From Vaginimicrobium propionicum (GTDB lineage Bacteria; Actinomycetota; Actinomycetes; Propionibacteriales; Propionibacteriaceae), in contig NZ_LT706985.1 in the NCBI RefSeq assembly GCF_900155645.1, forward strand, positions 1,784,051 to 1,848,050: a DNA stretch of 64,000 nt, in the 5' to 3' direction. A model generated the notes under the pieces. That model had not been told where the DNA came from, ran no database searches, and saw only the letters and a program-made list of their open reading frames with translations. The translations under genes were made by a program, and so were the position numbers. Positions 35,472 to 45,059 of this stretch are shown here, one piece after another (within the stretch, counting starts at the first letter, position 1; each line of letters starts with the position of its first letter).

Positions 35472-36035
35472 GTGGCTCGCAGTGGCGGATTAGGTGGCCT
35501 AGGGTCGATTTTCCTGGCAGCAATCGGGGTGGCCGTAGTGCTAGGCATGGGCGCCCTAGTGGCCAATCAGTCAGGATTGGCGAAAATACCTTCCGGTTCC
35601 CAAGCAGCCAAAACGGATATTGCACACCTTCAGGTAGGCGATTGTCTGCGTTTTGTTGCCGAGGCTGGGCAAGTTCCTGCTGCCACTGGAGATAGCGAAA
35701 TATCCCATTTGGCCATCGATTGCGACGATGCCGGGTTCAAATTTCAGGTTGCTGCTGTCGGCCAGGAATGCCCGAATGAATGGTATTGGCGCTACTACCA
35801 GCCCGATTTGTTTTCCGATAATTTGAAATACGACTTCTGTTTGGCTCCGGTATTTGCTGAAGATACGTGTTACGTCAAAGATGATATTGAAGTTTGGCGA
35901 GAAAGCGATTGCCCTCAGGCCAGCTTCTACGTTCAGCAAATAGTTGCTAATAAAGATGAATGTTCTCGTTCAGGTTCGGCCATCGAATTAGAGCTGCCCA
36001 ATCCAGGTAAAGTGGTGTGTGCTGTCAAACCTTGA
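35472..36035 (+). CDS. Secreted or anchored Cys-rich protein in the place of ftsH
   Basis: Not assigned to a named function. 187 residues starting at GTG 35472, 7 bp after hpt. Residues about 10-34 are a hydrophobic anchor or signal. The outside part begins with HLQVGDCLRF, a motif shared with LppU/septum-formation-type extracellular domains of actinobacteria, and contains eight cysteines, enough for four disulfides. No catalytic motif is seen. It lies inside a cluster (tilS, hpt, folE-folK) where ftsH is expected. Confidence 0.6.
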   Translation: MARSGGLGGLGSIFLAAIGVAVVLGMGALVANQSGLAKIPSGSQAAKTDIAHLQVGDCLRFVAEAGQVPAATGDSEISHLAIDCDDAGFKFQVAAVGQECPNEWYWRYYQPDLFSDNLKYDFCLAPVFAEDTCYVKDDIEVWRESDCPQASFYVQQIVANKDECSRSGSAIELELPNPGKVVCAVKP

Positions 36036-36088
36036 TCAGGGTCTTCTTTTTGACCAGGTAAAACAAAATTTGGGTAACGAGGAATTAG

Positions 36089-36691
36089 ATGGGATCATCG
36101 CAGGTCGATATATCTGGGGACGGATTCGATAGTCAGCGCATTGAGCGTGGGGTTAAAGAAATACTTAAAGGTATTGGTGAAGATCCCAACCGGCCAGGTC
36201 TAATAGAAACACCCGCTAGGGTAGCCAGGGCTTGTCGAGAATTATTTGCGGGAATGCGTCAAGATCCTGCCGAATTATTTGAAACTATTTTCGATGCTAG
36301 CCATGATGAAATGGTTTTAGTCAGGGATATTGAATTGCATTCCATGTGTGAACATCATTTATTGCCATTCCATGGCGTTGCACACATCGCCTATATTCCC
36401 CCGACTAGTGGACAAGTGGCGGGGCTTTCGAAACTAGCTAGGTTAGTCGAGGTTTATGCTCGTAGGCTACAACTTCAAGAACGGTTAACAACTCAGCTCG
36501 CCAATGAATTAGAACGCGATTTGGACGCAAAAGGTGTGATGGTCGTCCTTGAATGTGAACATTCTTGTATGACCATGCGCGGAATTAAGAAACCTGGTTC
36601 GCGCACCATCACCTCTGCTGTGCGTGGGCAAATGCGCAATCCAGCTACCAGAGCCGAAGCGATGAGTTTAATTTTGGGAGTCAATAAATGA
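36089..36691 (+). CDS. folE: GTP cyclohydrolase I
   Basis: First enzyme of tetrahydrofolate synthesis: GTP to dihydroneopterin triphosphate. 200 residues; the zinc ligands C87 and H90 ([11 protein letters not shown]) and C160 (HSCMTMRG) are present, as are RLQLQERLT and the [11 protein letters not shown] end. GAGGAA lies before the ATG. It overlaps folP by 4 bp and heads the folE-folP-folB-folK operon. Confidence 0.97.
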   Translation: MGSSQVDISGDGFDSQRIERGVKEILKGIGEDPNRPGLIETPARVARACRELFAGMRQDPAELFETIFDASHDEMVLVRDIELHSMCEHHLLPFHGVAHIAYIPPTSGQVAGLSKLARLVEVYARRLQLQERLTTQLANELERDLDAKGVMVVLECEHSCMTMRGIKKPGSRTITSAVRGQMRNPATRAEAMSLILGVNK

Positions 36692-37500
36692 CCCGCACCT
36701 TGGTTCAAGGGATTCTAAATGTCACTCCAGATTCTTTTTCTGATGGCGGTCAGTGGATTAATCCGCGCGATGCTATCGCTCACGGCATGCAGCTGATAGC
36801 GGATGGGGCAGATTTAATCGACGTTGGTGGAGAATCCACCAGGCCTGGAGCGCAGCGCACCAGTCAGACAGAAGAATTGCAACGGGTACTGCCAGTGGTA
36901 ACCGAATTGTCGAAACACGTCCAGGTTAGCGTTGATACCATGCGAGCTGAGGTTGCTAAAGCAGCTATCGACGCTGGGGCAACCATTATTAATGACGTTT
37001 CTGGTGGTTTATCTGACCCACAAATGCTTGGGGTTGTGGCATCGAATGGAGTGGACTTTATCTGCCAGCATTGGCGCGGTTACGGCGACGTGATGAACGC
37101 TGCCGCCAAATATCACGACGTTGTTGGAGAAACCGCACAGGAACTGAAAAATCGAGTGTCAGCTTGTTTAGCGGCAGGCATTGAGAGTGAAAAAATCATC
37201 ATCGACCCCGGTCTCGGGTTTGCCAAAGTTGGTGATGATGATTGGCAAATACTCGCCAACTTGGAGACTTTCACCACTATGGGTTATCGGGTACTTATCG
37301 GAGCTTCCAGAAAACGCTTTCTGGCGGCGGTTACTGGCGCACGCCCAGCTCAAGATAGAGATGGAGCCACTGCGGCGGTTTCTACCATCTGTGCTTTAGC
37401 CCAGGTGTGGGCAGTGCGCACCCATGAAGTGCGATTGCAACGCGATTGTGTGGCTGTTGCAGAAAAATTACTCAAAATTCGAGGAGCTAATTATGAGTGA
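36688..37500 (+). CDS. folP: Dihydropteroate synthase
   Basis: Condenses p-aminobenzoate with dihydropterin pyrophosphate, the sulfonamide target. 270 residues; [15 protein letters not shown] and [14 protein letters not shown] are the pterin and pyrophosphate loops, with IDPGLGFAK and IGASRKRFL toward the end. The sulfonamide loops show no insertion. It overlaps folE at the start and folB at the end. Confidence 0.97.
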   Translation: MTRTLVQGILNVTPDSFSDGGQWINPRDAIAHGMQLIADGADLIDVGGESTRPGAQRTSQTEELQRVLPVVTELSKHVQVSVDTMRAEVAKAAIDAGATIINDVSGGLSDPQMLGVVASNGVDFICQHWRGYGDVMNAAAKYHDVVGETAQELKNRVSACLAAGIESEKIIIDPGLGFAKVGDDDWQILANLETFTTMGYRVLIGASRKRFLAAVTGARPAQDRDGATAAVSTICALAQVWAVRTHEVRLQRDCVAVAEKLLKIRGANYE

Positions 37501-37846
37501 AACCGAAATTAAACTTAGTGGATTAAGAGTTTTTGCTCATCATGGAGTTTATGACTGGGAGCAAGAAGAAGAGCAGCTTTTTGTCATTGACATTGAGCTG
37601 GCTGTTCCCACCCCAGTAGAAGATGACCTGAGTAATACTGTCGATTACTCCGAAGTCTTAGAAGAAATTGCCGATTTAACGAAGTTCAATCGTTTCAAAC
37701 TAATTGAAACGCTCGGCGCAAGAATTTTGGATCATGTCTTAGCCAAACCAATGGTCATTAGAGCGAAGGTCACCATTCATAAGCCGCAGGCTCAACTTAA
37801 TGTTCAATGTGGTGATGTTGCAGTGGTGGTTGAGGCAAATAAATGA
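37493..37846 (+). CDS. folB: Dihydroneopterin aldolase
   Basis: Cleaves dihydroneopterin to hydroxymethyl-dihydropterin. The start is ATG 37493, inside the end of folP, with GAGGAG ahead; a longer in-frame reading from 37424 is not needed. 117 residues with LSGLRVFAHHGVYDWE (catalytic region), VDYSEVLEEI, LIETLGARILDHVL and the VTIHKPQAQ strand. The stop overlaps the folK start by 4 bp. Confidence 0.95.
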   Translation: MSETEIKLSGLRVFAHHGVYDWEQEEEQLFVIDIELAVPTPVEDDLSNTVDYSEVLEEIADLTKFNRFKLIETLGARILDHVLAKPMVIRAKVTIHKPQAQLNVQCGDVAVVVEANK

Positions 37847-38367
37847 CTGCCTCGACTCAGATCGTGCTAAGTTTAGGTTCGAATCAGGCAGATTCCCAAG
37901 CTATCCTTCAGACAGCAGTGGATAAATTAGCTAGCACACCAGGGGTATCAATAACTGCAATATCGGGCATATATTTAACCAAACCTGTCGGTAATACAAA
38001 CCAACCAGATTTCTTAAATGCCGTAGTCTTGGGCAAATCCTCGATAAGCGCAAATACTTTATTGCGACGAATACAGACTATCGAGACGCAATTAGGTCGC
38101 GTGCGTGACCGGCTTAACCCTAAAGGTCCGCGAACAATTGATATTGATATCGTAAAATTCGGTGAACAAGTTAGTAATTCTAGCCATCTAACCCTGCCGC
38201 ATCCAGCGGCCAAGAAGCGCGCATTTGTATTAGTTCCTTGGTTAGAAGTTGAACCATGTGCGAAACTGCGAGGACAATTAGTTTCTGACTTGGTAGCTAA
38301 TCTAGATAAGTCAGATGTGCTAAGAGTTAACGATAAAAAAATTAAAAATATGGCTATTCATAATTAA
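37843..38367 (+). CDS. folK: Hydroxymethyl-dihydropterin pyrophosphokinase
   Basis: Activates the pterin for folP with ATP. 174 residues; LSLGSNQAD, the PVGNTNQPDFLNAVV loop, and LGRVRDRLNPKGPRTIDIDI with the Mg-binding aspartates. The usual GPRTLDLDL reads GPRTIDIDI. The lysine/asparagine-rich C-terminus (NDKKIKNMAIHN) is AT-rich compared with the rest. It ends the folate operon. Confidence 0.94.
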   Translation: MTASTQIVLSLGSNQADSQAILQTAVDKLASTPGVSITAISGIYLTKPVGNTNQPDFLNAVVLGKSSISANTLLRRIQTIETQLGRVRDRLNPKGPRTIDIDIVKFGEQVSNSSHLTLPHPAAKKRAFVLVPWLEVEPCAKLRGQLVSDLVANLDKSDVLRVNDKKIKNMAIHN

Positions 38368-38395
38368 TAGCTTTTCACAGCTTCTGAATTATTGA

Positions 38396-38424
38396 TTAAG
38401 ACGATAATTGAGCTAATCTATCAT
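38396..38424 (+). promoter_or_regulatory. Candidate lsr2 promoter
   Basis: TTAAGA (38396-38401), 17 bp, TATCAT (38419-38424). The start would be near 38431, with AAAGGA at 38459-38464 serving as the ribosome-binding site. The surrounding 100 bp is AT-rich. Confidence 0.4.
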
Positions 38425-38471
38425 TCAAGCAGCGGATAAAGACTGCCGATTTTACAGAAAAGGATTTCACT

Positions 38472-38807
38472 ATGGCGAAGAAAGTAACCACTACTTACGT
38501 TGACGATCTTGATGGGGAAACTATTGCTCACGACACGATTCAATTCGCTCTTGACGGTGTGACCTATGAAATTGACCTTTCTGAAGAAAACGCGAATCGT
38601 TTTCGCGAGCAAATGGCAAAGTGGGTTGGCTTTGCTCGCCGTGTAGGGGGACGCAGGAGCGCTGGTCGCAAACGTTTCCAGGATGGCCCAGCTGCTTCTG
38701 AGATTCGCGAGTGGGCGGCAGCTAATGGTTGGCAGGTTTCTGACCGTGGCCGCGTACCGGCTGAGGTGCGCGAAGCATACGAGCAGGCTCACGCCCAAGA
38801 AAACTAA
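38472..38807 (+). CDS. lsr2: Nucleoid-associated protein Lsr2
   Basis: Actinobacterial H-NS-like protein that bridges DNA and silences AT-rich, foreign genes. 111 residues: an N-terminal dimerisation part (VTTTYVDDLDGETIAHDTIQF, VTYEIDLSEENANRFRE), an R/K-rich linker, and the C-terminal DNA-binding domain IREWAAANGWQVSDRGRVPAEV, in which RGR inserts into the minor groove. It lies between folK and clpC as in mycobacteria. It could act on the lower-G+C CRISPR locus, but that is inference. Confidence 0.96.
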   Translation: MAKKVTTTYVDDLDGETIAHDTIQFALDGVTYEIDLSEENANRFREQMAKWVGFARRVGGRRSAGRKRFQDGPAASEIREWAAANGWQVSDRGRVPAEVREAYEQAHAQEN

Positions 38808-38935
38808 AACTTTATTGCCACGCGGCGGGAACAAATCAGCTTCCTTATGACCTTTATTGAATAGCTAATACACTTGGCTAAGGCGCTGCTGGTTACCTAG
38901 GGGCGTAGCGGATAACAACTCATAAGGAGTCACAA

Positions 38936-41401
38936 TTGTTTGAGCGGTTCACTGATCGTGCCCGCCGCGTGGTGGTCTTGGCTCAAGACGAAGCCAAGAT
39001 GCTTAACCATAACTACATTGGCACCGAGCATTTATTGCTTGGCCTAATCCACGAGGGTGAAGGTGTTGCAGCCAAGGCGCTCGAGCAGCTTGGCATCTCG
39101 CTAGAGGCCGTCCGTGAAAAGGTTGAAGAAATGATTGGCCACGGCCAGTCAGAGCCTAGAGGTCACATTCCTTTCACACCTCGTGCAAAGAAAGTGCTGG
39201 AGCTTTCGCTACGCGAAGCGTTGCAAATGAATCACAGCTATATCGGCACCGAACATATTCTGCTTGGGCTAATCCGCGAGGGCGAAGGGGTAGCTGCCAC
39301 CGTCCTGATCAAATTAGGAGCCGACTTAAACCGAGTGCGCGCTACCGTATTGCAATTACTTAGCGGTTATCAGGGCGGCGTAGAAGGGCAAGCGGTAACT
39401 TCTGGCGCCCCAGAGGAAGCCCCGCGTACTGGTGCCTCCATCCTCGATCAATTTGGACGCAACCTTACCCAAGCCGCCAGAGAGAACCGGCTGGATCCGG
39501 TGATTGGCCGTCACAACGAGATTGAACGAGTAATGACGGTGCTTAGCCGCCGCACCAAAAACAATCCGGTACTTATTGGGGAGCCGGGGGTTGGCAAAAC
39601 CGCCATCGTGGAGGGGCTCGCCCAGCAAATAGTGCGCGGTGATGTGCCAGAAACGCTGCGTAATAAGCAGATTTATACGCTTGACTTGGGTGCTTTGGTA
39701 GCTGGCTCGCGTTATCGCGGTGATTTCGAAGAGCGGCTGAAAAAGGTGCTTAAAGAAATCCGTGGGCGCGGCGATGTGATGCTGTTTATCGATGAGATTC
39801 ATACTCTGGTTGGCGCTGGTGCTGCCGAGGGTGCCATTGACGCGGCCTCTATCTTGAAGCCGATGTTGGCTCGCGGCGAATTGCAGACTATCGGCGCTAC
39901 TACTACCGATGAATACCGTAAATATATTGAGAAAGACGCGGCTTTAGAGCGTCGTTTCCAGCCAATTCAGGTTGCTGAGCCGTCTGTCGAAATGACGATA
40001 GATATTCTGAAAGGGTTACGCGACCGTTATGAGGCTCACCATCGCATAACAATTACAGACGAGGCTTTGGCAGCTGCGGCTAGCCTGGCGGATCGATATG
40101 TTCAAGATCGTTTCCTGCCTGACAAGGCTATTGACTTGATTGATGAGGCTGGTGCCAGAATGCGGATTAAACGCATGACAGCGCCGCCTGATTTGCGGGA
40201 ATTTGACGAGAAAATCTCCAAGACACGCATTGAAAAAGAAGCCGCCATTGACCAACAAGACTTCGAGCGTGCTGCTGGGTTACGCGATGAGGAAAGGAAA
40301 CTCATTGCTGCCCGTCAGGAGCGAGAGTCTGCTTGGCGAGAAGGCGATTCCGAGGTGCCTGCCGTCGTTGGCGGCGACCAAATCGCTGAGGTACTTTCGT
40401 CTACTACCGGAGTGCCGGTTTCCCAGCTAACTGAAGAAGAGTCCGCCAGGTTGCTGCGCATGGAAGAAGAAATCCATAAGCGTTATGTCGGCCAAGATGA
40501 TGCGGTAAAGGCACTATCGAGGTCAATCAGGCGTACCCGCGCTGGCCTTAAAGACCCGAATCGCCCATCGGGTTCTTTCATCTTCGCTGGTCCGTCTGGT
40601 GTTGGTAAAACCGAGCTGACTAAGGCATTAGCGGAATTCTTGTTCGGTGATGAGTCGGCACTAATTACCTTGGACATGTCGGAATATTCTGAGAAGCACA
40701 CCGCATCTCGAATGTTTGGTTCCCCGCCCGGATATGTCGGTTACGACGAGGGTGGGCAACTGACGGAGAAGGTGCGTCGCAAGCCATTCTCAGTGATTCT
40801 GTTCGACGAAATCGAGAAGGCGCACCCCGATATCTTCAACTCGCTGTTGCAGATTCTTGACGAGGGACGGCTAACTGACGCTCAAGGGCGCATTGTTGAT
40901 TTCAAGAACACTGTCATCGTTATGACGACAAACCTTGGCACCCGAGATATCTCTCGCTCGGTGAGCTTGGGCTTTTCCCAAACCGGCGCTGGCGGCAATG
41001 ATTACGAATCAATGAAAGCTAAAGTCAGCGAGGAATTGAAACAGCATTTCCGGCCAGAGTTCTTAAACCGTGTGGACGAGACTATCGTCTTCCACCAGCT
41101 GTCTCAGGATGATATTTTGCGTATCGTCGATTTGATGATTGCCCAGGTACGTTCCCGAATGCGGGAACGCGATATGGACATCGAGTTGACTGAGGCTGCT
41201 CGTAAGCTGATTGCTGAGCGTGGCTACGATCCGCTATTGGGTGCTAGGCCGCTACGTCGAGCTATCCAACGTGAAATCGAAGACCCGATCGCTGAGCAGA
41301 TTCTCTTTGGAGACATAAAGGCCGGCAATACTGTGGTGGTAGGCGTCGTCGAGAATGCGGATAAGGATTCGGCTCGTCCGTTTACTTTCCACGCTAAGTA
41401 G
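38936..41401 (+). CDS. clpC: ATP-dependent Clp protease ATP-binding subunit ClpC
   Basis: Hexameric AAA+ unfoldase that feeds ClpP. 821 residues from TTG 38936 (AAGGAG at 7 nt; no ATG gives the conserved [13 protein letters not shown] start). Two ClpN repeats at about 1-145 (each with [12 protein letters not shown] or [12 protein letters not shown]), AAA domain 1 with GEPGVGKTA, a UVR-like middle domain ([16 protein letters not shown]), AAA domain 2 with GPSGVGKTE and [10 protein letters not shown]. It is monocistronic by appearance, ending in a strong hairpin. Confidence 0.97.
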   Translation: MFERFTDRARRVVVLAQDEAKMLNHNYIGTEHLLLGLIHEGEGVAAKALEQLGISLEAVREKVEEMIGHGQSEPRGHIPFTPRAKKVLELSLREALQMNHSYIGTEHILLGLIREGEGVAATVLIKLGADLNRVRATVLQLLSGYQGGVEGQAVTSGAPEEAPRTGASILDQFGRNLTQAARENRLDPVIGRHNEIERVMTVLSRRTKNNPVLIGEPGVGKTAIVEGLAQQIVRGDVPETLRNKQIYTLDLGALVAGSRYRGDFEERLKKVLKEIRGRGDVMLFIDEIHTLVGAGAAEGAIDAASILKPMLARGELQTIGATTTDEYRKYIEKDAALERRFQPIQVAEPSVEMTIDILKGLRDRYEAHHRITITDEALAAAASLADRYVQDRFLPDKAIDLIDEAGARMRIKRMTAPPDLREFDEKISKTRIEKEAAIDQQDFERAAGLRDEERKLIAARQERESAWREGDSEVPAVVGGDQIAEVLSSTTGVPVSQLTEEESARLLRMEEEIHKRYVGQDDAVKALSRSIRRTRAGLKDPNRPSGSFIFAGPSGVGKTELTKALAEFLFGDESALITLDMSEYSEKHTASRMFGSPPGYVGYDEGGQLTEKVRRKPFSVILFDEIEKAHPDIFNSLLQILDEGRLTDAQGRIVDFKNTVIVMTTNLGTRDISRSVSLGFSQTGAGGNDYESMKAKVSEELKQHFRPEFLNRVDETIVFHQLSQDDILRIVDLMIAQVRSRMRERDMDIELTEAARKLIAERGYDPLLGARPLRRAIQREIEDPIAEQILFGDIKAGNTVVVGVVENADKDSARPFTFHAK

Positions 41402-41411
41402 GTTTAGATCG

Positions 41412-41427
41412 CTAGTTACCTAACTAG
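41412..41427. repeat. Short palindrome after clpC
   Basis: CTAGTTA and TAACTAG separated by CC form a 7-bp perfect inverted repeat followed by TTTCTT. It may be part of the clpC transcript end or an operator; too AT-rich to be a strong terminator alone. Confidence 0.35.
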
Positions 41428-41441
41428 TTTCTTAGATAGTT

Positions 41442-41470
41442 CTAGCCAGCGCATCATTTGCGCTGGCTAG
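41442..41470 (+). terminator. Hairpin after clpC, probable terminator
   Basis: An 11-bp perfect stem (41442-41452 with 41460-41470) encloses a 7-nt loop. A T-rich TATTTT lies about 9 bases later, so it is an imperfect intrinsic terminator or a stabilising 3' hairpin. Confidence 0.55.
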
Positions 41471-41481
41471 GCCAAAGTATT

Positions 41482-41509
41482 TTGCCGCCCCTTAGCCTCG
41501 GCGTAGACT
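41482..41509 (+). promoter_or_regulatory. Promoter of the GNAT-TsaE gene
   Basis: TTGCCG (41482-41487), 16 bp, TAGACT (41504-41509). The GTG start at 41518 lies eight bases after the -10 and lacks a Shine-Dalgarno, so the mRNA is probably leaderless or nearly so. Confidence 0.5.
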
Positions 41510-41517
41510 TTGCCGCT

Positions 41518-42447
41518 GTGAGCGAGGAGAAAACCGGACAGTTAATAGTGCGGGCTGCCAGTGTCGATGAGGCTGCTTTGATGCAAAACATCATTGTTGA
41601 CGCTTTCTCTGCTCGCCAGGCGCTTGATCCCCCGGCCGAGGCCTTGAGTGAGACTCTAACTTCAGTCCGCGAGCGGCTGGAACGGGAAATCGGAGTGCTG
41701 GCTTTCGTTGATGATCAACCGGCAGGCTGTTTATTCCTAGATTTATCCGGGCCGGCGATGCTACACCGCGTGGCAGTGCTACCAAAGTTTAGGAAAGCCT
41801 CAGTGGCCTCCGAGATGGTTCGTGCTGGCGCTGAAGTAGCTACTGACGAGGGGTTTAATGAGCTTCGAATCGTGGCTCGTGAGGAATTGCCCGAGGTTAT
41901 TTCGTGGTGGAGACGCCACGGTTTTACCAAACGCGCACGTGTTGCTCATGGCTTCGTTTTAGGACGCCGGCTACCGGCTCGCTACGAGATTCCCGATGAA
42001 GACGCGATGAAATCTTTAGGACGTGGCCTAGCTAAGGTGGTTCGTGCTGGTGATTTAATCATTGCCAGTGGTGAACTTGGGGCTGGAAAGACCACTTTCA
42101 CTCAAGGTCTGGGTGAGGGCATGAAGGTAAGTGGGCCGGTGATTTCGCCAACTTTCGTTCTCAGCAGAATCCACCCGGCAAATTCTGGCCCGGCGCTGGT
42201 GCACGTCGATGCCTACCGACTCTCCTCTATGGCAGAACTAGAAGATATTGACCTAGACGTGTCAATGGATGAGGCTGTCACCCTAGTCGAGTGGGGAGAA
42301 GGTATTGCCGAGGGGCTATCGGCCGATCGACTAGATATTGAAATTGTTCGTTTGCCCAGCAGTGATACACGAATCGTCTATTTAGATGGCACTGGGCCTC
42401 GCTGGCAAGATGTGGATTTGACCGGGTTAGATGAGGAAGTGAACTGA
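41518..42447 (+). CDS. tsaE: GNAT acetyltransferase - TsaE ATPase fusion
   Basis: 309 residues from GTG 41518; a TTG at 41458 lies inside the clpC hairpin and is rejected. Residues about 8-150 are a GNAT domain (LIVRAASVDEAALMQ, LHRVAVLPKFRKASVASEMV, WWRRHGF). Residues about 155-309 are TsaE, the ATPase that supports TsaB-TsaD in making t6A37 of tRNA: GELGAGKTTFTQGLGEG (185-201) and SPTFVLSRIHP, HVDAYRL, VEWGEGI. The GNAT half is distinct from RimI, which is encoded separately two genes on. It is coupled to tsaB (stop and start share one base). Confidence 0.9.
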   Translation: MSEEKTGQLIVRAASVDEAALMQNIIVDAFSARQALDPPAEALSETLTSVRERLEREIGVLAFVDDQPAGCLFLDLSGPAMLHRVAVLPKFRKASVASEMVRAGAEVATDEGFNELRIVAREELPEVISWWRRHGFTKRARVAHGFVLGRRLPARYEIPDEDAMKSLGRGLAKVVRAGDLIIASGELGAGKTTFTQGLGEGMKVSGPVISPTFVLSRIHPANSGPALVHVDAYRLSSMAELEDIDLDVSMDEAVTLVEWGEGIAEGLSADRLDIEIVRLPSSDTRIVYLDGTGPRWQDVDLTGLDEEVN

Positions 42448-43094
42448 TGAATACGTTAGCTATTGACACGGCCACTGGCATTAGTGTCGGGGTGGCTAAA
42501 GATGGAAAACCCGTAGTCAGTTTGCGAGAAGAGGACACCCGCTCGCACGCTGAGCTGACGCAATCTCTGGTAAACAAGGCTCTTGATATGGCAGGTGTCG
42601 GCCTGGACGAGTTGAGCCTTATTGTGGCCGGCATTGGTCCTGGCCCATTTACTGGGTTGCGGGTAGGTATTGTCACTGCCACGGTTAGCGCGAGCTTATT
42701 ACAGATTCCGGTTAAAGGGGTTTGCAGCCTGGACGCTATCGCCTTGAGCGCCCAATGCGCTGAAAACTTCGTGGTAGCTACCGATGCCAGACGCAAAGAA
42801 GTTTATTGGGCAACCTATCGTCCAGACCGGACGAGGATTGGTGAGCCTCAAGTCAGTGCGCCCGAGCAAGTGCCGGATCTGCCGGTTTGCGGGCCGGCAC
42901 TTGAAAAATACCCTGATCTTGGAGTGGGCGCCTTCAAGGCCGAATTGGACGCCGGGATTTTGGCTGCCGAAGCCAGCCAGCTAGCCGATTTGGGTACCAG
43001 CCCGATTTATTTACGTAAACCCGATGCGTCCTTGCCGTCGAAACGTAAATCGACGCTGACCCATCGTCGGTTAACCATCCCTAAAGCGAAGTGA
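42447..43094 (+). CDS. tsaB: tRNA threonylcarbamoyladenosine protein TsaB
   Basis: Scaffold partner of TsaD in t6A synthesis, an ASKHA-fold protein without its own activity. 215 residues: LAIDTATGISVGVAKDG, GIGPGPFTGLRVGIVTA and ATDARRKEVYWATY are the recognisable blocks. Its end is basic (LPSKRKSTLTHRRL), a little extended. It overlaps rimI by 4 bp. Confidence 0.93.
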   Translation: MNTLAIDTATGISVGVAKDGKPVVSLREEDTRSHAELTQSLVNKALDMAGVGLDELSLIVAGIGPGPFTGLRVGIVTATVSASLLQIPVKGVCSLDAIALSAQCAENFVVATDARRKEVYWATYRPDRTRIGEPQVSAPEQVPDLPVCGPALEKYPDLGVGAFKAELDAGILAAEASQLADLGTSPIYLRKPDASLPSKRKSTLTHRRLTIPKAK

Positions 43095-43522
43095 AACCGC
43101 TAATTCGGGCAGCTCAAGATAGCGATTTGGACGCTATCTTGGCTCTGGAGGCCGCGTTCGCGCCTACCGAGCGTTGGTCGCGACAATCGTGGGGTGAGGA
43201 ATTGAACCACTGTCATGTGCTAGTTGCTCACCAGCCTGCTGTTGTTGCGGTAGCAAGTTTTCGTCTGATAGTAGACGAGGTGGAGTTGGATTCGGTTGTG
43301 GTGGCTGGCCATTGCAGGCGCACGGGTTTAGCTACGCGGCTAATCAGTGAAGGTATGAAGTGGGCGAAAAGCCAAGGAGCTGGCCGAATGTTACTAGAAG
43401 TAGCACTCGATAATGAGGCGGCCAGCAATCTTTATTCGAAACTAGGGTTTGTGAAGTTATCGCGTCGAAAGAATTACTATGGGTCAGGCCGCGACGCGTT
43501 AGTAATGACGAAGGATTTGTAG
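43091..43522 (+). CDS. rimI: Ribosomal protein S18-alanine N-acetyltransferase-like (RimI)
   Basis: GNAT protein of 143 residues from GTG 43091. ELDSVVVAGHCRRTGLATRLI is the acetyl-CoA loop and MLLEVALDNEAASNLYSKLGFVKLSRRKNYY the C-terminal core, as in RimI. Position between tsaB and tsaD is conserved across bacteria. It is adjacent to tsaD with no gap. Confidence 0.9.
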   Translation: MKPLIRAAQDSDLDAILALEAAFAPTERWSRQSWGEELNHCHVLVAHQPAVVAVASFRLIVDEVELDSVVVAGHCRRTGLATRLISEGMKWAKSQGAGRMLLEVALDNEAASNLYSKLGFVKLSRRKNYYGSGRDALVMTKDL

Positions 43523-44566
43523 ATGAGCGAACCATTGGTGCTTGGTATCGAATCAAGCTGCGACGAGACAGGTGTGGGTATCGTGCGCGGCAGTCAGTTG
43601 CTGGCAAATGAGGTGGCCAGCTCTATGGAATTGCATAAGCGATTTGGTGGGGTGGTGCCTGAGGTGGCCTCCAGGGCGCATTTGGAGGCGATAGTGCCCA
43701 CCCTAAATCGTGCGTTACAGGCAGCCGATGTTGATGTGAGCCAGCTAGACGCTATCGCGGTGACTGCCGGGCCGGGGCTGATGGGTTCCCTAGTGGTTGG
43801 ATTGGCTGCAGCGAAAGCCCTAGCCGCAACGGCAAATAAACCACTTTATGGGGTTAACCATTTAATCGGTCACGTTGGGGTGGACATGATCGAGCATGGC
43901 CCGCTGCCGTCCCCAACGCTCGCGCTGCTAGTTTCCGGTGGCCATACCCAGTTACTGTTAGTGCGCGACATCGCTTCAGATATCACCGAGATTGGCACCA
44001 CTATCGACGACGCCGCCGGCGAAGCCTACGACAAGGTTGCTCGACTCTTAGGTATGGGTTACCCCGGTGGGCCAGTCATCGACAAAGCTGCCAGCAAAGG
44101 TGACCCGAAAGCCATTCACTTCCCTAGAGGGCTAACTAGTCAGCGTGATATCGCTAAACACCGCTTTGACTACTCGTTCTCCGGGTTAAAGACGGCAGTC
44201 GCCAGGTGGGTAGAAACCCGCGAAATCGCCGGTGAAGAGATTCCTACCTTTGACGTTTGCGCTTCTTTCCAAGAGGCAGTGGCTGATGTATTAACCGCCA
44301 AAGCCATTGATGCTTGCCGCCACTTTCAGGTGGACACCATCGTCCTTGGCGGCGGGGTAGCAGCTAACTCTAGATTGCGTGGGTTACTGGCTGAACGTGC
44401 TGAGGCGGCTGGGATCACTATGCGCAGGCCGCGACCTGGGCTGTGCACCGACAACGGGGCGATGATCGCAGTGCTGGGGGCAAATCTGGTGAAAGCGGGC
44501 ATACGTCCTAGCCAGATAACTATTTCTGCTGATTCGTCTATGCCGGTAACCCAGGTGGTGTGCTGA
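43523..44566 (+). CDS. tsaD: tRNA N6-adenosine threonylcarbamoyltransferase TsaD
   Basis: Catalytic subunit that transfers threonylcarbamoyl to A37. 347 residues; [15 protein letters not shown] at the start, [16 protein letters not shown] carrying the metal histidines (HLIGH), [12 protein letters not shown], and [12 protein letters not shown]. The C-terminus includes [14 protein letters not shown] and CTDNGAMIA. With tsaE and tsaB it gives the ASKHA/ATPase set; the Sua5-type TsaC is not in the window. Confidence 0.97.
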   Translation: MSEPLVLGIESSCDETGVGIVRGSQLLANEVASSMELHKRFGGVVPEVASRAHLEAIVPTLNRALQAADVDVSQLDAIAVTAGPGLMGSLVVGLAAAKALAATANKPLYGVNHLIGHVGVDMIEHGPLPSPTLALLVSGGHTQLLLVRDIASDITEIGTTIDDAAGEAYDKVARLLGMGYPGGPVIDKAASKGDPKAIHFPRGLTSQRDIAKHRFDYSFSGLKTAVARWVETREIAGEEIPTFDVCASFQEAVADVLTAKAIDACRHFQVDTIVLGGGVAANSRLRGLLAERAEAAGITMRRPRPGLCTDNGAMIAVLGANLVKAGIRPSQITISADSSMPVTQVVC

Positions 44567-44567
44567 T

Positions 44568-45059
44568 ATGGCCTATAACCCTGACCTAACAACGCTCGGT
44601 TTTTTGGTGCGCGATAACACAGTGTTGATGGTGCACCGAATTGCCAGGGATACGGATGAGCAACTAGGCAAATGGAATGGTCTAGGCGGCAAGGTTGAGC
44701 CAGGTGAGGACGCTTGGCAGGCTATGACGCGTGAAATCCGCGAAGAAGCTGGCGTTGAAGTTACCTCGATGCGGCTGCGAGGTTCCATAAACTGGCCGGG
44801 TTTCCATGCCGACGGTACCGGAGTTTTTGCCCTAGTTTTCTTAATCGACGCCTGGGAAGGCGAAATTCTTAAAGAGAACGAGGAAGGGCCGCTAGCTTTC
44901 CAACCCATAGACAACTTGGCAAATCTCGAAATGTGGGGTGGCGACCGATTCTTTATTCCGCTCGTCTTTGACCCTGACGTGGAATCATTTCACCTAGTCA
45001 TCCCATATGAGGACGGCGAAGAAAAAGGTTGGGATGGCACCATTCGACGATATTCTTAG
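44568..45059 (+). CDS. NUDIX hydrolase, 8-oxo-dGTPase-like
   Basis: 163 residues. The Nudix box is GGKVEPGEDAWQAMTREI followed by REEAGVEV. LGFLVRDNTVLMVHR and KWNGLGGKVEPGE resemble MTH1/MutT-type enzymes that clean oxidised nucleotides; substrate is inferred. It starts 1 bp after tsaD, so it is likely in the same transcript. The following methyltransferase begins within its last codons. Confidence 0.85.
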   Translation: MAYNPDLTTLGFLVRDNTVLMVHRIARDTDEQLGKWNGLGGKVEPGEDAWQAMTREIREEAGVEVTSMRLRGSINWPGFHADGTGVFALVFLIDAWEGEILKENEEGPLAFQPIDNLANLEMWGGDRFFIPLVFDPDVESFHLVIPYEDGEEKGWDGTIRRYS

